Origin: Phoronis australis
Lineage: Eukaryota; Phoronida; Phoronidae
Direction of reading: 5' to 3'
Assembly: GCA_002633005.1 (NCBI GenBank)
Contig: NMRA01000385.1
Location: 253,839 to 317,838 of the forward strand
Length of the DNA: 64,000 bases
The translations under genes and the position numbers were made by a program. Positions within the stretch are counted from its first letter, which is position 1; each line of letters begins with the position of its first letter. The notes under the pieces were generated by a model that had not been told where the DNA came from, ran no database searches, and worked only from the letters and a program-made list of their open reading frames with translations. Positions 61,401 through 63,335 of this stretch are shown here, piece after piece.

Positions 61401-62355
61401 ATAGCAAATATGACTTGCCTTGACAAGTTATTACCGATCTTGTTCAGATGGAATAAGGCAGAGAAAAATCTGCAGGTGGAAGTGGCCGTCATGACAGTGG
61501 AAATGGAGATCATCGTTTTTATTTCCTTAATATGTTTATTCGCTATCTATTACTTGTAATTGTATTAGTCATAATAAATGACCTGATATCACCTTCCTCA
61601 GTCTGCTTTTCATCTCTGGTAACGAGCTTGTGCCGCACATATCATTTATATATTATTCGGGACATATGTCGATCATAAACAATATTTTCTCTTTTGGGGT
61701 GTACTGTACGTTTCTTTTTTTTCTCATTGTCACTTTTCAGTGGTACCAGAATAATGTGCTTCATTTAACCCATTTCTGAAATTAAGTGGATTTAAATTTA
61801 ATTAATTTAAGTAGATTATTTTTATTCTGACTTATAACTCATCTTGTTTGCAAGATTGTTGGCTAGGTTTAAAGCGGCTGTGAACCTCACTTTCTGTCAA
61901 AAAGAGCAACTACTTCGATTTTGACCTTGGATGAAATTCATTTGAATTTATTCCTTTCAGACTGTAGATAAGAAGTGAATTCATTTATTGGGACTAACAA
62001 ATAATTCATTATTGCTCGAACACATGTTTGATGCATAAAATGACCCACTTTGGTTACGTGTTGAGTTTGAACAGAAGCAGTAACAACCATCGGATGCTAA
62101 AAAATCATTTCTCATTTGACGGAGGAACAACTCAGATTTTTATTTATGAACTAATTCAAGAAAGGTTATTTTTGAAGAGGAGCGGGTTCATGGCAGCCTT
62201 AAATTTGCCTAGATTATGAATACATACTTCTATCTTAATGACAACGGTTGCCATTCTTTCAGGACCCAATGATACCAGCATCTCTCTTGGGTCATCAAGA
62301 GTCAAGAGATCCGTTCAGTCTATCAACATTGCCAATGGAACAATATTAGTTCAAG
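1607..62355 (+). CDS. Giant modular extracellular protein gene (34 exons, partial at both ends)
   Basis: Joining 34 exons at GT-AG sites gives one uninterrupted frame of about 2,538 codons. All exon phases agree from end to end. In order, the product has a PAN/apple-like domain (residues about 1-85), then roughly 16 fibronectin-III-like beta modules of 90-120 residues (about 86-1917), a Thr-rich linker (about 1918-1995), two or three more modules (about 1996-2354), and a charged region with a furin-type site (about 2355-2538). Each module typically shows (V/I)D-x-TPP, a core Trp, an SGI-x-Y strand and a YY-x-V-x-A-x-N-x-AG strand. Many N-glycosylation sequons (NxS/T) and many cysteines point to secretion or the cell surface. 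Signal peptide, any membrane anchor and the stop codon are outside the window. This entry spans introns. I do not recognise an orthologue, so the function (adhesion, matrix or receptor) is inference. Confidence 0.85.
2158..2301 (+). CDS. Exon 2: end of PAN domain and start of the first beta module
   Basis: Phase 0 to 0, 48 codons, between aatacag and gtaaga. It begins with LKSSAGWSYYERL, which closes the PAN-like domain. It then enters a beta strand with the motif QYCINVDVTNSLG, like the YxCxVxAxNxxG strand of the later modules. Confidence 0.82.
2736..2991 (+). CDS. Exon 3: first TPP linker and next module
   Basis: Phase 0 to 1. It carries the linker IDFTPPDPANI, then a module with several cysteines. 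The exon ends with one base (g) that joins the cc of exon 4 to make Ala. The intron after it contains a 1.7-kb transposon (3185-4862). Confidence 0.85.
3185..4862 (+). mobile_element. TTAA-flanked TIR transposon (family A, full-length copy)
   Basis: The element runs from TTAAAGGAGAATGCCACCC to the inverted copy GGGTGGCATGCTCCTTTAA. TTAA is present at both ends, as for elements that target and duplicate TTAA (piggyBac-like), although I did not confirm the superfamily. Two truncated relatives lie at 5637-5990 and 33520-33935. It sits in the intron between exons 3 and 4 and ends only 57 bases before exon 4. Its 5' part holds a broken THAP-like coding fragment. Confidence 0.75.
3359..3500 (+). 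pseudogene. Broken THAP-like zinc-finger fragment inside family A element
   Basis: In one frame the sequence reads MLRCVVPACPN (a C-x4-C pair), then a stop. In the next frame, after a run of T, it reads LPRESEMLRKWLMVVKNE. This order matches the start of a THAP domain (C-x2-4-C, then a Pro and a Trp). The C-x2-H end is not seen. The parallel copy at 5824 keeps the first half open. This is a dead coding remnant. The THAP assignment is inference from short motifs. Confidence 0.45.
4919..5121 (+). CDS. Exon 4: module core with Trp strand
   Basis: Phase 1 to 0. It begins ANWDEFEDKDSGMFGYTW, the W...D-SG-x-Y strand pair seen in many modules here, and ends in GPYYFTVQ. That end joins exon 5 (GLNDVVFGG) to complete the module. 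A family A transposon ends 57 bases upstream of the acceptor. Confidence 0.87.
5455..5640. repeat. Dispersed repeat B, copy 1
   Basis: About 180 bases closely resemble 18935-19105, including the phrases gtattgatgtagatctgagc and tttcttaacaatggtgg. In this copy a family A transposon sits exactly at the TTAA of the shared phrase gcacagagttaaag. Copy 2 has the empty site. Confidence 0.75.
5637..5990 (+). mobile_element. Family A TTAA element, 5' fragment
   Basis: Matches the first 350 or so bases of the element at 3185-4862, starting at the same TTAAAGGAGAATGCCACCC. The 3' end and right TIR are missing. Its short reading frame CIVPACPNYAAARKAG (from 5824) preserves the beginning of the THAP-like fragment without the stop seen in the full copy. 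Confidence 0.75.
7382..7550 (+). CDS. Exon 5: second TPP linker
   Basis: Phase 0 to 1. The first half finishes the previous module (GLNDVVFGGALVTTVC). The linker PMIIDITPPLF follows, then the start of the next module ending in DDLSG. Donor gtgagt. Confidence 0.87.
7850..8133. repeat. 24-bp minisatellite in intron 5
   Basis: About a dozen diverged units of roughly 24 bases (tccactgtttctgatgatgtcaca and variants, some with an extra gat). The period is a multiple of three and lacks stops, so long frames stay open on both strands. This is repeat DNA inside an intron, not an exon. Confidence 0.85.
8192..8368 (+). CDS. Exon 6: module core
   Basis: Phase 1 to 1, 177 bases, between ttatacag and gtagac. 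It begins LSLVEFGLGRSKYDVKL and ends in WIRLQILNNG. The core Trp and the Asn-Asn-Gly strand are consistent with one beta module. Confidence 0.85.
8369..9172 (+). other. Intron 6, no recognisable content
   Basis: AT-rich sequence with no exon, repeat boundary or RNA gene that I can support. Confidence 0.4.
9173..9350 (+). CDS. Exon 7: third linker and Trp strand
   Basis: Phase 1 to 2. It carries the variant linker LLVDKSPPIAGTVYDG, then CAHWVYFFDPHSGIM, a clear W-x-x-F-x-D-x-x-SGI strand pair. It ends in AG and is completed by the first base of exon 8 to give Arg. Confidence 0.88.
9613..11294. mobile_element. TTAA-flanked TIR element (family C), interrupted by the assembly gap
   Basis: The left end TTAAGGTAGGTGTATACAC and the right end GTGTATCCACCTACCTTAA are inverted copies with one mismatch, and both include TTAA. 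A second inverted pair (gtgggcggagctta near 10347 and taagctccgcccca near 11079) lies inside. Positions 10399-11069 are N, so the middle cannot be read. It sits in intron 7. No coding sequence is visible in the readable parts. Confidence 0.65.
10399..11069. other. Assembly gap (671 N)
   Basis: Unknown bases. It is flanked by inverted repeats of one transposon, which probably explains why assembly failed here. Confidence 0.98.
11508..11584 (-). repeat. tRNA-like sequence, probable SINE head
   Basis: The minus strand has a pol III A-box-like phrase (TAGCCAAATGG, complement of 11567-11577). About 35 bases further on it has a B box (GGTTCGATTCCC, complement of 11522-11533). The T stem pairs poorly, so this is a tRNA-derived SINE or tRNA pseudogene and not a working tRNA. 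Confidence 0.55.
11585..12940 (+). other. Rest of intron 7, no recognisable content
   Basis: AT-rich sequence. No exon or transposon end that I can support up to the splice-site triplication at 12935. Confidence 0.4.
12935..13033 (+). repeat. Tandem triplication of the exon 8 acceptor (32-bp unit)
   Basis: The unit gtattatgtacgcatgggtt plus ctacttttacag is present three times, starting at 12944, 12976 and 13008. Each copy is preceded by acttttacag, a full 3' splice site followed by the first bases of exon 8. Only the last keeps the frame into the module, because 32 and 64 are not multiples of three. The copies are almost identical, so the duplication is recent or being homogenised. Confidence 0.9.
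13008..13201 (+). CDS. Exon 8: module end with NxS/T sites
   Basis: Phase 2 to 1. It joins exon 7 as RYYVRMGSTPGGYDL, the SGI-x-Y-x-V-x-x-G strand, then runs to VYYTMVTASNRGL, the last strand of the module. It contains the sequons NNT, NGS. The acceptor used must be the third of three tandem copies to keep the frame. Confidence 0.88.
13202..14384 (+). other. Intron 8
   Basis: Holds a short TIR element (14027-14261). The rest is AT-rich sequence without recognisable features. Confidence 0.4.
14027..14261. mobile_element. Short non-autonomous TIR element (family D), copy 1
   Basis: The ends are CAGTGGCAGATCTAC and the inverted GTAGATCCGCCTCTG. G-rich and C-rich runs lie just inside the ends. 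A related 168-bp copy is at 60559-60726. The type resembles small hAT-like MITEs, but no clean 8-bp target duplication is seen. Confidence 0.6.
14385..14495 (+). CDS. Exon 9: fourth TPP linker
   Basis: Phase 1 to 1, 111 bases. It encodes VKVDLTPPVQGNVTD, then the first strand of the next module up to MAQWDG. The sequon is NVT. Donor gtatgt. Confidence 0.88.
14496..15409 (+). other. Intron 9, no recognisable content
   Basis: AT-rich. I see no exon, RNA gene or transposon end. Confidence 0.35.
15410..15680 (+). CDS. Exon 10: module and fifth TPP linker
   Basis: Phase 1 to 2. It continues GFSDPESNITKYNLDV and runs through the strand VTVKVTAENGA. It ends with the linker YKIDLTPPTLVSITD, so a module end and the next module start share one exon. 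Confidence 0.9.
15681..16704 (+). other. Intron 10, no recognisable content
   Basis: AT-rich sequence with no supported feature. Confidence 0.35.
16705..16819 (+). CDS. Exon 11: Trp strand and SGI strand
   Basis: Phase 2 to 0, 115 bases. It contains LLLSWEYVDVESGIAEYRY, the clearest W-x(6-9)-SGI-x-x-Y signature in the gene. Donor gtactg is weaker than most others here. Confidence 0.86.
17272..17463 (+). CDS. Exon 12: sixth TPP linker
   Basis: Phase 0 to 0, exactly 64 codons. It encodes AQYCFKVIAINGARL and then CVVIDVTPPSMRK. Being symmetric, it could be skipped or duplicated without frame change. Confidence 0.9.
17624..17860 (+). CDS. Exon 13: module core
   Basis: Phase 0 to 0, 79 codons. 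It contains LNAYWSGFDFQSGISKYFVA, with core Trp and SGI strand, then IGTTSGGD and a closing strand ending in LGLQ. The intron after it is 4.1 kb. Confidence 0.9.
17861..21952 (+). other. Intron 13 (4.1 kb)
   Basis: Contains dispersed repeat B copy 2 (18935-19105). The rest is AT-rich without a supported exon. Exons 13 and 14 join in frame across it and complete one module, so no missing exon is needed. Confidence 0.5.
18935..19105. repeat. Dispersed repeat B, copy 2 (empty TTAA site)
   Basis: Resembles 5455-5640 over about 170 bases. It reads gcacagagttaaagcctg at its end, where copy 1 carries the inserted family A transposon. Confidence 0.75.
21953..22181 (+). CDS. Exon 14: module end with degenerate linker
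   Basis: Phase 0 to 1. It has SLYYYISVKCVNGAGDES, a typical last strand. In place of TPP there is a diverged linker, KVLAGNEPGVVFDG. The following module starts with a WQDD strand. Confidence 0.88.
22515..22642 (+). CDS. Exon 15: module middle
   Basis: Phase 1 to 0, 128 bases. It begins GYDWGIGSQAGYTDL, the position of the IGT-like turn in other modules, and includes the sequon NNT. Confidence 0.88.
22803..23496 (-). mobile_element. Probable solo LTR with heat-shock-element-like motifs
   Basis: On the minus strand this begins TGTCAGAATATAGTCTGACA and ends ...TTGTCACA. A TATA box (complement of 23153-23160) follows a U3-like region. A polyadenylation signal AATAAA (complement of 22839-22844) lies near the end. 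No internal retroelement coding sequence is next to it, so it looks like a solo LTR. No target-site duplication was found, and the boundaries are uncertain by a few bases. The U3 carries at least four alternating TTCnnGAA blocks, listed separately. Confidence 0.6.
23174..23374 (-). promoter_or_regulatory. Cluster of heat-shock-element-like repeats upstream of a TATA box
   Basis: Alternating TTC and GAA every five bases occur at 23203-23220 (four perfect units), 23298-23310 (three perfect), 23174-23186 (two plus one near), 23258-23270 (two plus one near) and 23367-23374 (two). All lie upstream of the minus-strand TATA at 23160-23153. Heat-shock factor binds such nGAAn arrays. Activity here is inference. 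Confidence 0.55.
24484..24694 (+). CDS. Exon 16: eighth linker (STPP variant)
   Basis: Phase 0 to 1. It has the strand AFVTVRAITGHNC, then the linker FQLDSTPPTLELKE, and it ends in SFQWNSTDYG with core Trp and the sequon NST. Donor gtaggt. Confidence 0.9.
24785..24922. repeat. Two-copy tandem repeat (about 70 bp)
   Basis: Two neighbouring units share gggctatagccc and ctgcccacga-like ends. They lie in intron 16 and have no coding content. Confidence 0.6.
25323..25450 (+). CDS. Exon 17: module middle
   Basis: Phase 1 to 0, 128 bases, the same size and phases as exon 15. It begins IENKTMYYRVGSLPGTGDL, the SGI-like strand and G-S-x-P-G turn. The equal size with exon 15 suggests modules arose by exon-block duplication. 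Confidence 0.88.
25640..29280. repeat. Diverged satellite rich in the palindrome gcgTAATATTACgc
   Basis: Roughly four diverged units of 0.7-0.8 kb, marked by gttgaacgattgtttga-like phrases near 25703, 26503, 27193 and 27966. Decaying copies run on to 29260. The exact 9-mer TAATATTAC occurs at 25959, 26340, 26372, 26649, 26813, 27028, 27450, 27833, 28200, 29162, 29202, 29223 and 29246, often inside a longer perfect palindrome. The variants cgtaatatcaagc and gtaagattac alternate with it. No rep or transposase gene is visible. Confidence 0.8.
29281..30152 (+). other. End of intron 17, no recognisable content
   Basis: AT-rich sequence after the satellite, without a supported feature. Confidence 0.35.
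30153..30339 (+). CDS. Exon 18: ninth TPP linker
   Basis: Phase 0 to 1. VFGELRSVDQLGNS closes the module of exon 17. VTVDVTPPYVENYRC is the linker, and LGFDCSWNIVSDNESS is the Trp strand. Two cysteines flank the first strand. The intron before it is 4.7 kb and holds the satellite. Confidence 0.9.
30562..30782 (+). CDS. Exon 19: module core and degenerate linker
   Basis: Phase 1 to 0. It starts YMAIAVGTSHNSTD (IGT-like turn with sequon) and has VKYFATLHVKNLVG as last strand. The shortened linker VYIIDPPTARE lacks the Thr. Confidence 0.9.
31537..32487. mobile_element. Internally repetitive element E, copy 1
   Basis: It starts atgcgcccac and has the inverted gtgggcgcat near 32452, followed by a conserved tail ccgcgttgctcttgt. 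Diverged subunits of roughly 150-200 bases inside share a phrase like tgaaatttggcacatag and a short core ctagtggc. Copy 2 is at 56399-57650. No coding region. The four best core sites fit the CTCF motif. Confidence 0.65.
32584..33105 (+). repeat. Minisatellite of acceptor-like units before exon 20
   Basis: About 13 diverged units of roughly 40 bases have the form ccactgttacag-gttaaaatcatgactc. At least five keep an intact pyrimidine-rich stretch plus CAG/G, which looks like a 3' splice site (for example near 32712, 32824, 32979, 33057). The last unit runs into the true acceptor of exon 20, ctgttcag/gttgtc. Confidence 0.8.
33106..33179 (+). CDS. Exon 20: short Trp-strand exon
   Basis: Phase 0 to 2, only 74 bases. 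It encodes VVCQISQRFVDVEWQPFTDS and a few more residues, with the core Trp. It is sandwiched between two minisatellites. Joining exon 21 completes LDRYEIALGTA. Confidence 0.82.
33310..33520. repeat. Minisatellite after exon 20 (about 35 bp unit)
   Basis: Five or six diverged units of the form aactgatcttgttcacatgg-tttatg. Some contain ttttcacag, again acceptor-like. It lies in intron 20. Confidence 0.75.
33520..33935 (+). mobile_element. Family A TTAA element, 3' fragment with internal duplication
   Basis: Matches the last part of 3185-4862 (aaatccgtaa, gcgaaataaaacaa, gggttttacat) and ends with the right TIR ggtgacattctcctttaa. A stretch of about 90 bases is repeated in tandem. Confidence 0.75.
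34035..34141 (+). CDS. Exon 21: module middle
   Basis: Phase 2 to 1, 107 bases. It encodes YEIALGTAQSSTS, then SYTIKGLNLAAG, the G-L-N-L turn found before the last strand in many fibronectin-III-like domains. Confidence 0.85.
34142..34954 (+). other. Intron 21, no recognisable content
   Basis: AT-rich. No supported feature. Confidence 0.35.
34955..35191 (+). CDS. Exon 22: module with degenerate linker
   Basis: Phase 1 to 1, 237 bases. It has SIRATVRAVNKAGLF (last strand with NKAG), then a linker LITPDLKV with only one Pro, and a Trp strand VEWAIYRADG. It contains an acidic run of four Glu. Confidence 0.9.
35192..36401 (+). other. Intron 22, no recognisable content
   Basis: AT-rich. No supported feature. 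Confidence 0.35.
36402..37649 (+). CDS. Exon 23: 1.25-kb exon with three modules
   Basis: Phase 1 to 1, 416 codons without an intron. All other modules here are cut into two or three exons. Linkers visible are NKFPPQPGEVRDG, YDIGPGGVKVD, VLIDLTKPVMGTVD and, at the end, FLDDIPPG. Trp strands are LECNWDEFGEP, LPVAWEQFGE and LQVKWKDWVDAESGIDFY. There are several sequons (NFT, NLS, NLT, NVT, NWT, NDT). The structure suggests loss of internal introns or a retrocopied block. Confidence 0.92.
37650..38018 (+). other. Intron 23, no recognisable content
   Basis: Short AT-rich intron. No supported feature. Confidence 0.4.
38019..38125 (+). CDS. Exon 24: module start
   Basis: Phase 1 to 0, 107 bases. 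It joins exon 23 as IPPVVGSIVDGNSWYKDI, the same G-x-(I/V)-x-DG turn as exons 7 and 14, and ends in ANYKEQ. Confidence 0.85.
38126..39131 (+). other. Intron 24, no recognisable content
   Basis: AT-rich. No supported feature. Confidence 0.35.
39132..39333 (+). CDS. Exon 25: Cys-bearing module part
   Basis: Phase 0 to 1. It starts LNCPDTRDLNISSWTPLSGY and ends in KDYMKCAG. Three cysteines. The core Trp is present but the SGI strand is reduced to SGY. It precedes the 5.6-kb intron that carries the LINE. Confidence 0.86.
39334..40301 (+). other. Intron 25 before the LINE, no recognisable content
   Basis: AT-rich sequence without supported features. Confidence 0.35.
40366..40409. repeat. (CA)n microsatellite
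   Basis: About 20 CA dinucleotides with one CG interruption, inside the 3' untranslated part of the LINE. Confidence 0.97.
40685..41174 (-). pseudogene. LINE ORF2 C-terminal part with zinc-binding motif
   Basis: Two overlapping frames with a frameshift. The last one carries DKCASCGTAETFNHMFVEC, the C-x2-C-x7-H-x4-C motif of the zf-RVT region found at the C-terminus of plant and animal LINE reverse transcriptases, and ends at about 40685. Confidence 0.75.
41203..41544 (-). pseudogene. LINE ORF2 region after the reverse transcriptase
   Basis: Encodes GGLSLPDINIMSKSLLVKWV, the conserved GGL-x-LP-D segment that follows the RT domain in L1/Tx1 elements. It is separated by frameshifts from its neighbours. 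Confidence 0.75.
41566..42876 (-). pseudogene. LINE reverse transcriptase
   Basis: Two frames (42876-42115 and 42084-41566) are in the same phase, separated by one in-frame TGA. Visible RT motifs are KSPGNDGLTYEFYK, NWRPISLLNTDYKI, LSLDFCKAYDTIKW (motif A Asp), GVRQGDSL (motif B) and ILQYADDTILF (motif C with the catalytic Asp pair). A single change of the stop would restore the frame, so the decay is not very old. Confidence 0.9.
42883..43652 (-). pseudogene. LINE apurinic-type endonuclease, broken
   Basis: Frames at 43652-43449, 43368-43138 and 43086-42883 give the N-terminal strand LNLILLNCRGLNHELKR, a middle part and a region before the end. Frameshifts separate them. Signature QYTWHN, SKIDYWLVS and SDYNFSDHS pieces are readable in alternating frames near the end. 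Not functional. Confidence 0.7.
43901..44437 (-). pseudogene. LINE ORF1 (coiled coil, RRM-like, C-terminal domain)
   Basis: The first frame (44437-44150) has heptads of Leu, Lys and Glu from residue 6 to 60 and then QHSRRNSLRIYGLKEEE, the start of the L1 ORF1 RRM. A second frame (44107-43901) has RPNIVKFISYQTRE and LKDTGYYILEDRTS, the C-terminal domain. A break lies between them. Confidence 0.8.
44451..44983 (+). other. Rest of intron 25, no recognisable content
   Basis: Possible LINE 5' untranslated sequence near 44451-44520. Nothing else supported. Confidence 0.3.
44984..45207 (+). CDS. Exon 26: module end before the mucin linker
   Basis: Phase 1 to 0. It encodes GIYGEAETIMEGKYSVTMQI, then a diverged linker VVLDEPDVGVAPRVED, and turns Pro-rich (YVPPTRPPTVAT). 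It leads directly into the Thr-rich exon 27. Confidence 0.87.
45208..47942 (+). other. Intron 26 (2.7 kb)
   Basis: Contains a short inverted-repeat element (46409-46549). The remainder is AT-rich without supported features. Confidence 0.4.
46409..46549. mobile_element. Short inverted-repeat element (MITE-like)
   Basis: The left end CGTTCAGTAGACGCTAGGACC and the right end GGTCCTAGCGCTACTGAACG are inverted copies with a one-base indel. The interior of about 100 bases has no coding content. No target duplication was identified. Confidence 0.6.
47943..48207 (+). CDS. Exon 27: Thr-rich mucin-like linker
   Basis: Phase 0 to 1, 88 codons. It starts VKPCKGNCSNSTEA, then has a run of about 60 residues dominated by Thr with Pro and Val, and ends DPREVIVNYKSGFGLTFFG. 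Such stretches carry dense O-glycans and act as stiff spacers. Sequons NST, NAT. The antisense strand is open only because of the repeat composition. Confidence 0.88.
48208..50167 (+). other. Intron 27 (2.0 kb)
   Basis: Contains a large inverted repeat (48791-49242). The rest shows no supported feature. Confidence 0.4.
48791..49242. repeat. Foldback element with about 120-bp inverted arms
   Basis: Arm 48791-48913 is the reverse complement of 49122-49242 with few differences. Shared phrases include gcagtataagataatca, ggtctttatc and ccttttgctgg. The spacer is about 210 bases. As RNA it would form a long hairpin. Confidence 0.8.
50168..50383 (+). CDS. Exon 28: Trp-rich region after the linker
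   Basis: Phase 1 to 1, 216 bases. It has FQRGNRTKVWFAKMWARDIE and DPDDPKGKDWRMTLYENGEE. Four Trp residues and a charged surface. It does not show the TPP signature and may be a different domain type. Confidence 0.87.
50384..51693 (+). other. Intron 28 with repeats
   Basis: Carries two direct copies of a 95-base repeat (50795-50888 and 51266-51362) and a segment (50885-51020) that recurs inverted at 61535-61680. Confidence 0.5.
50795..51362. repeat. Direct repeat pair in intron 28
   Basis: The phrase tttgcatactatagttatta and about 70 following bases occur at 50812 and 51289 with few differences. The segment between them includes a run that is repeated inverted near 61600. Confidence 0.7.
51694..52281 (+). 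CDS. Exon 29: long exon with Cys cluster and TPP linker
   Basis: Phase 1 to 1, 588 bases. It begins with a basic and Pro-rich part and has a cluster CIGCYSECDFNCNPNC of five cysteines with regular C-x2-C-x3-C-x3-C-x3-C spacing. It then has the strand VYFVIVKVESRSGL and the linker ITVDITPPIIKKMSC. Many sequons (NAT, NFT, NET, NCT, NLS, NKT). Confidence 0.9.
52282..52910 (+). other. Intron 29, no recognisable content
   Basis: AT-rich. No supported feature. Confidence 0.35.
52911..53152 (+). CDS. Exon 30: last TPP-type module, followed by a donor array
   Basis: Phase 1 to 0. It has MGAMWDVVEMESLMADQEL as Trp strand and DYYVALRATNVAGLSSV as last strand. The end, SVRSCVLT, and the donor (gtgagt) form the first unit of a 51-bp tandem array. 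If later donors are used the frame stays open. Confidence 0.85.
53117..53636 (+). repeat. Ten tandem copies of an exon end plus 5' splice site (51-bp unit)
   Basis: Units of the form ggctgagtagtgtgagatcg-tgtgttttaaca/gtgagtaaaatatttctat. Donor GT positions are 53153, 53204, 53255, 53306, 53357, 53408, 53459, 53510, 53560 and 53611. The spacing is 51 except one unit of 50. The fifth donor is gtgtgt, the rest gtgagt. Fifty-one bases are 17 codons with no stop, so units 1-8 keep the frame. The one-base deletion in unit 9 leads to a stop at about 53540. Confidence 0.93.
53640..54560 (+). other. Start of intron 30, no recognisable content
   Basis: AT-rich sequence after the donor array. No supported feature. 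Confidence 0.35.
54564..54635 (+). pseudogene. RNase H fragment of a LINE
   Basis: The + strand reads AWIPGHLGIQGNEAADRLT, the conserved W-(I/V)-P-x-H-x-G-x-x-GNE-x-AD motif at the end of RNase H domains in Jockey/CR1-type LINEs. Nothing else of that LINE is recognisable. It lies just before element F. Confidence 0.75.
54717..56116. mobile_element. TIR element F (1.4 kb)
   Basis: The left end aggactattgcatttgccc and following taataac, and the right end gttattagggcaaatacggt, are inverted copies over about 30 bases. The interior has no recognisable transposase, so it is probably a non-autonomous DNA transposon. Confidence 0.65.
56399..57650. mobile_element. Internally repetitive element E, copy 2
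   Basis: Same family as 31537-32487. It starts tatacgcccacatattcata, has repeated core phrases ctagtggc and tgaaatttg, and ends gtgggcgcatttcaatgc with the tail gcgttgctcttgtg. This copy is longer and more diverged. One perfect CTCF-like core lies at 57115-57128. Confidence 0.65.
57651..58336 (+). other. End of intron 30, no recognisable content
   Basis: AT-rich. No supported feature until the acceptor of exon 31. Confidence 0.35.
58337..58490 (+). CDS. Exon 31: start of the C-terminal charged region
   Basis: Phase 0 to 1. It encodes LSTQAPNVTEVAVDMPGTKK, then WSDMPKSVKWVG. Three Trp in a charged setting and no TPP linker. It joins exon 30 in frame. Confidence 0.82.
58766..58879 (+). CDS. 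Exon 32
   Basis: Phase 1 to 1, 114 bases. It encodes ELEVKMSDSINREFMPKAK and ends KDGKICSDG. Lys-rich with the sequon NAT. No recognised domain. Confidence 0.8.
58880..60170 (+). other. Intron 32
   Basis: Contains a second copy of an exon-31-like acceptor and exon start near 59150 and a tRNA-like SINE head (59534-59631). The rest is AT-rich. Confidence 0.45.
59534..59631 (-). repeat. tRNA-derived SINE
   Basis: The minus strand has an A-box-like TGGACTAGTGG (complement of 59614-59624), a B box GGTTCAAATCC (complement of 59566-59576) and ends in an A-rich tail (complement of 59543-59555). The acceptor stem does not pair, so it is not a working tRNA. Confidence 0.65.
60171..60362 (+). CDS. Exon 33: Lys/Asp-rich region with Cys
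   Basis: Phase 1 to 1, 192 bases. It encodes FACDQKLSDLKKKSVDDAD and MKLEPGACMKVKLEVEGV. Three Cys. The alternating hydrophobic pattern at the end suggests a beta strand. No recognised domain. Confidence 0.83.
60559..60726. mobile_element. Short TIR element (family D), copy 2
   Basis: The ends CAGGGGCGGATCCAGG and the inverted CTAAATCTGCCACTG match copy 1 at 14027-14261. The interior has the same G-rich then C-rich runs. Confidence 0.6.
61535..61680. repeat. Dispersed repeat, inverted copy of 50885-51020
   Basis: The reverse complement shares atgatcgacatatgtcccga, cgttaccagagatgaaaag and gactaatacaattac with 50885-51020. No coding content. Confidence 0.75.
62263..62355 (+). CDS. Exon 34: furin-type cleavage site (last visible exon)
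   Basis: Phase 1 to 1, 93 bases, between ttctttcag and gtaggt. It encodes PNDTSISLGSSRVKRSVQS and INIANGTILVQG. RVKR fits the furin consensus R-x-(K/R)-R. Two sequons, NDT and NGT. The open phase at the end means the gene continues beyond the visible exons. Confidence 0.85.
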
Positions 62356-62950
62356 GTAGGTAATTAATGGCTTGTTACCTGAGAAAACTCATGAAATAGT
62401 AACTGTGGTAGTTTTCAAGATAAACTAGACAGACTTCTAAAGAAGTCTGCCAGACTGCCAAACTTGGACAACCTTCTCGTCAGACTTATTTAATTTAACA
62501 TTAGTTGCATTGGAACATCATTTTGTTGAACGTTACTCACAGTTTAATATGTTATAGCAGCTGGCCACTCATTATTTATTTGCAGGGAAAATTGCTTCGG
62601 TATCGACAAAGTGTGTGGATTTTCCAGAAATGAATCATGTTTTAGTATAATTAGTGGCTGTTTTGTGCGACGAAAGTTTGTCAAATTTCCGCGCTGTCCA
62701 GTTATTTTGAAAACTACTCTGTAATAGATACGTGTACAGAGCCCGCAATCTCTCAATTTCGAATCTGATCATGATTGGCCCCATTCCCCTCTGAAAAATA
62801 TTGAAAATCACCTGAAATTCCCCCTCATGAGGCCCAAGTGATTAAAAATTTCCCCCAGAGTTTCGAATCACTTGTAACTCACGCAGGTGACAATTTGAAT
62901 GAGCACAAAAAGTTTTGGATACATGAGGCAGAGCCTATTGTTATGATATC
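62356..62950 (+). other. Intron sequence after exon 34, no recognisable content
   Basis: No supported feature. A further exon could lie outside the window. Confidence 0.35.
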
Positions 62951-63040
62951 GTTCCACATTTTATAATTGCTCACTGTTCACTGCTCCAATCCACGTTCCA
63001 CATTTTATAGTTGCTCACTGTTCACTGCTCCAATCCAACT
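62951..63040. repeat. Two-copy tandem repeat (44 bp)
   Basis: The unit gttccacattttataattgc plus tcactgttcactgctccaat is present twice. It may be part of the LTR that precedes the gypsy element. Confidence 0.8.
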
Positions 63041-63335
63041 TTTGATGTATACGTTGCTGGAAGTTCATTAATACAACTCATCTGCATTTACTAGTTAATT
63101 AGTGTACTTTTCATAATATTACATGCCATAACACGGCATGACATGGTGGCGATGGTGAGATATGGACTGAAACACCCACACTATCAGGCAGCAGTGAGTA
63201 CACGCTGTAAAACATTGTGGGATCACTTCTAACTCGGTGAGTTGTTGACGTAACGTTCCGATAAAAAAGCACTCACCAGTGGCCGCGTTAAGTTTCATAC
63301 AGTATATTGTGCTATTATACCCGCAATCATCGACG

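Larger units (their letters stand above)
60363..62262 (+). other. Intron 33 with repeats
   Basis: Contains family D element copy 2 and an inverted copy of the segment at 50885-51020 (61535-61680). A short phrase near 60445-60500 also resembles 24275-24325. Confidence 0.5.
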
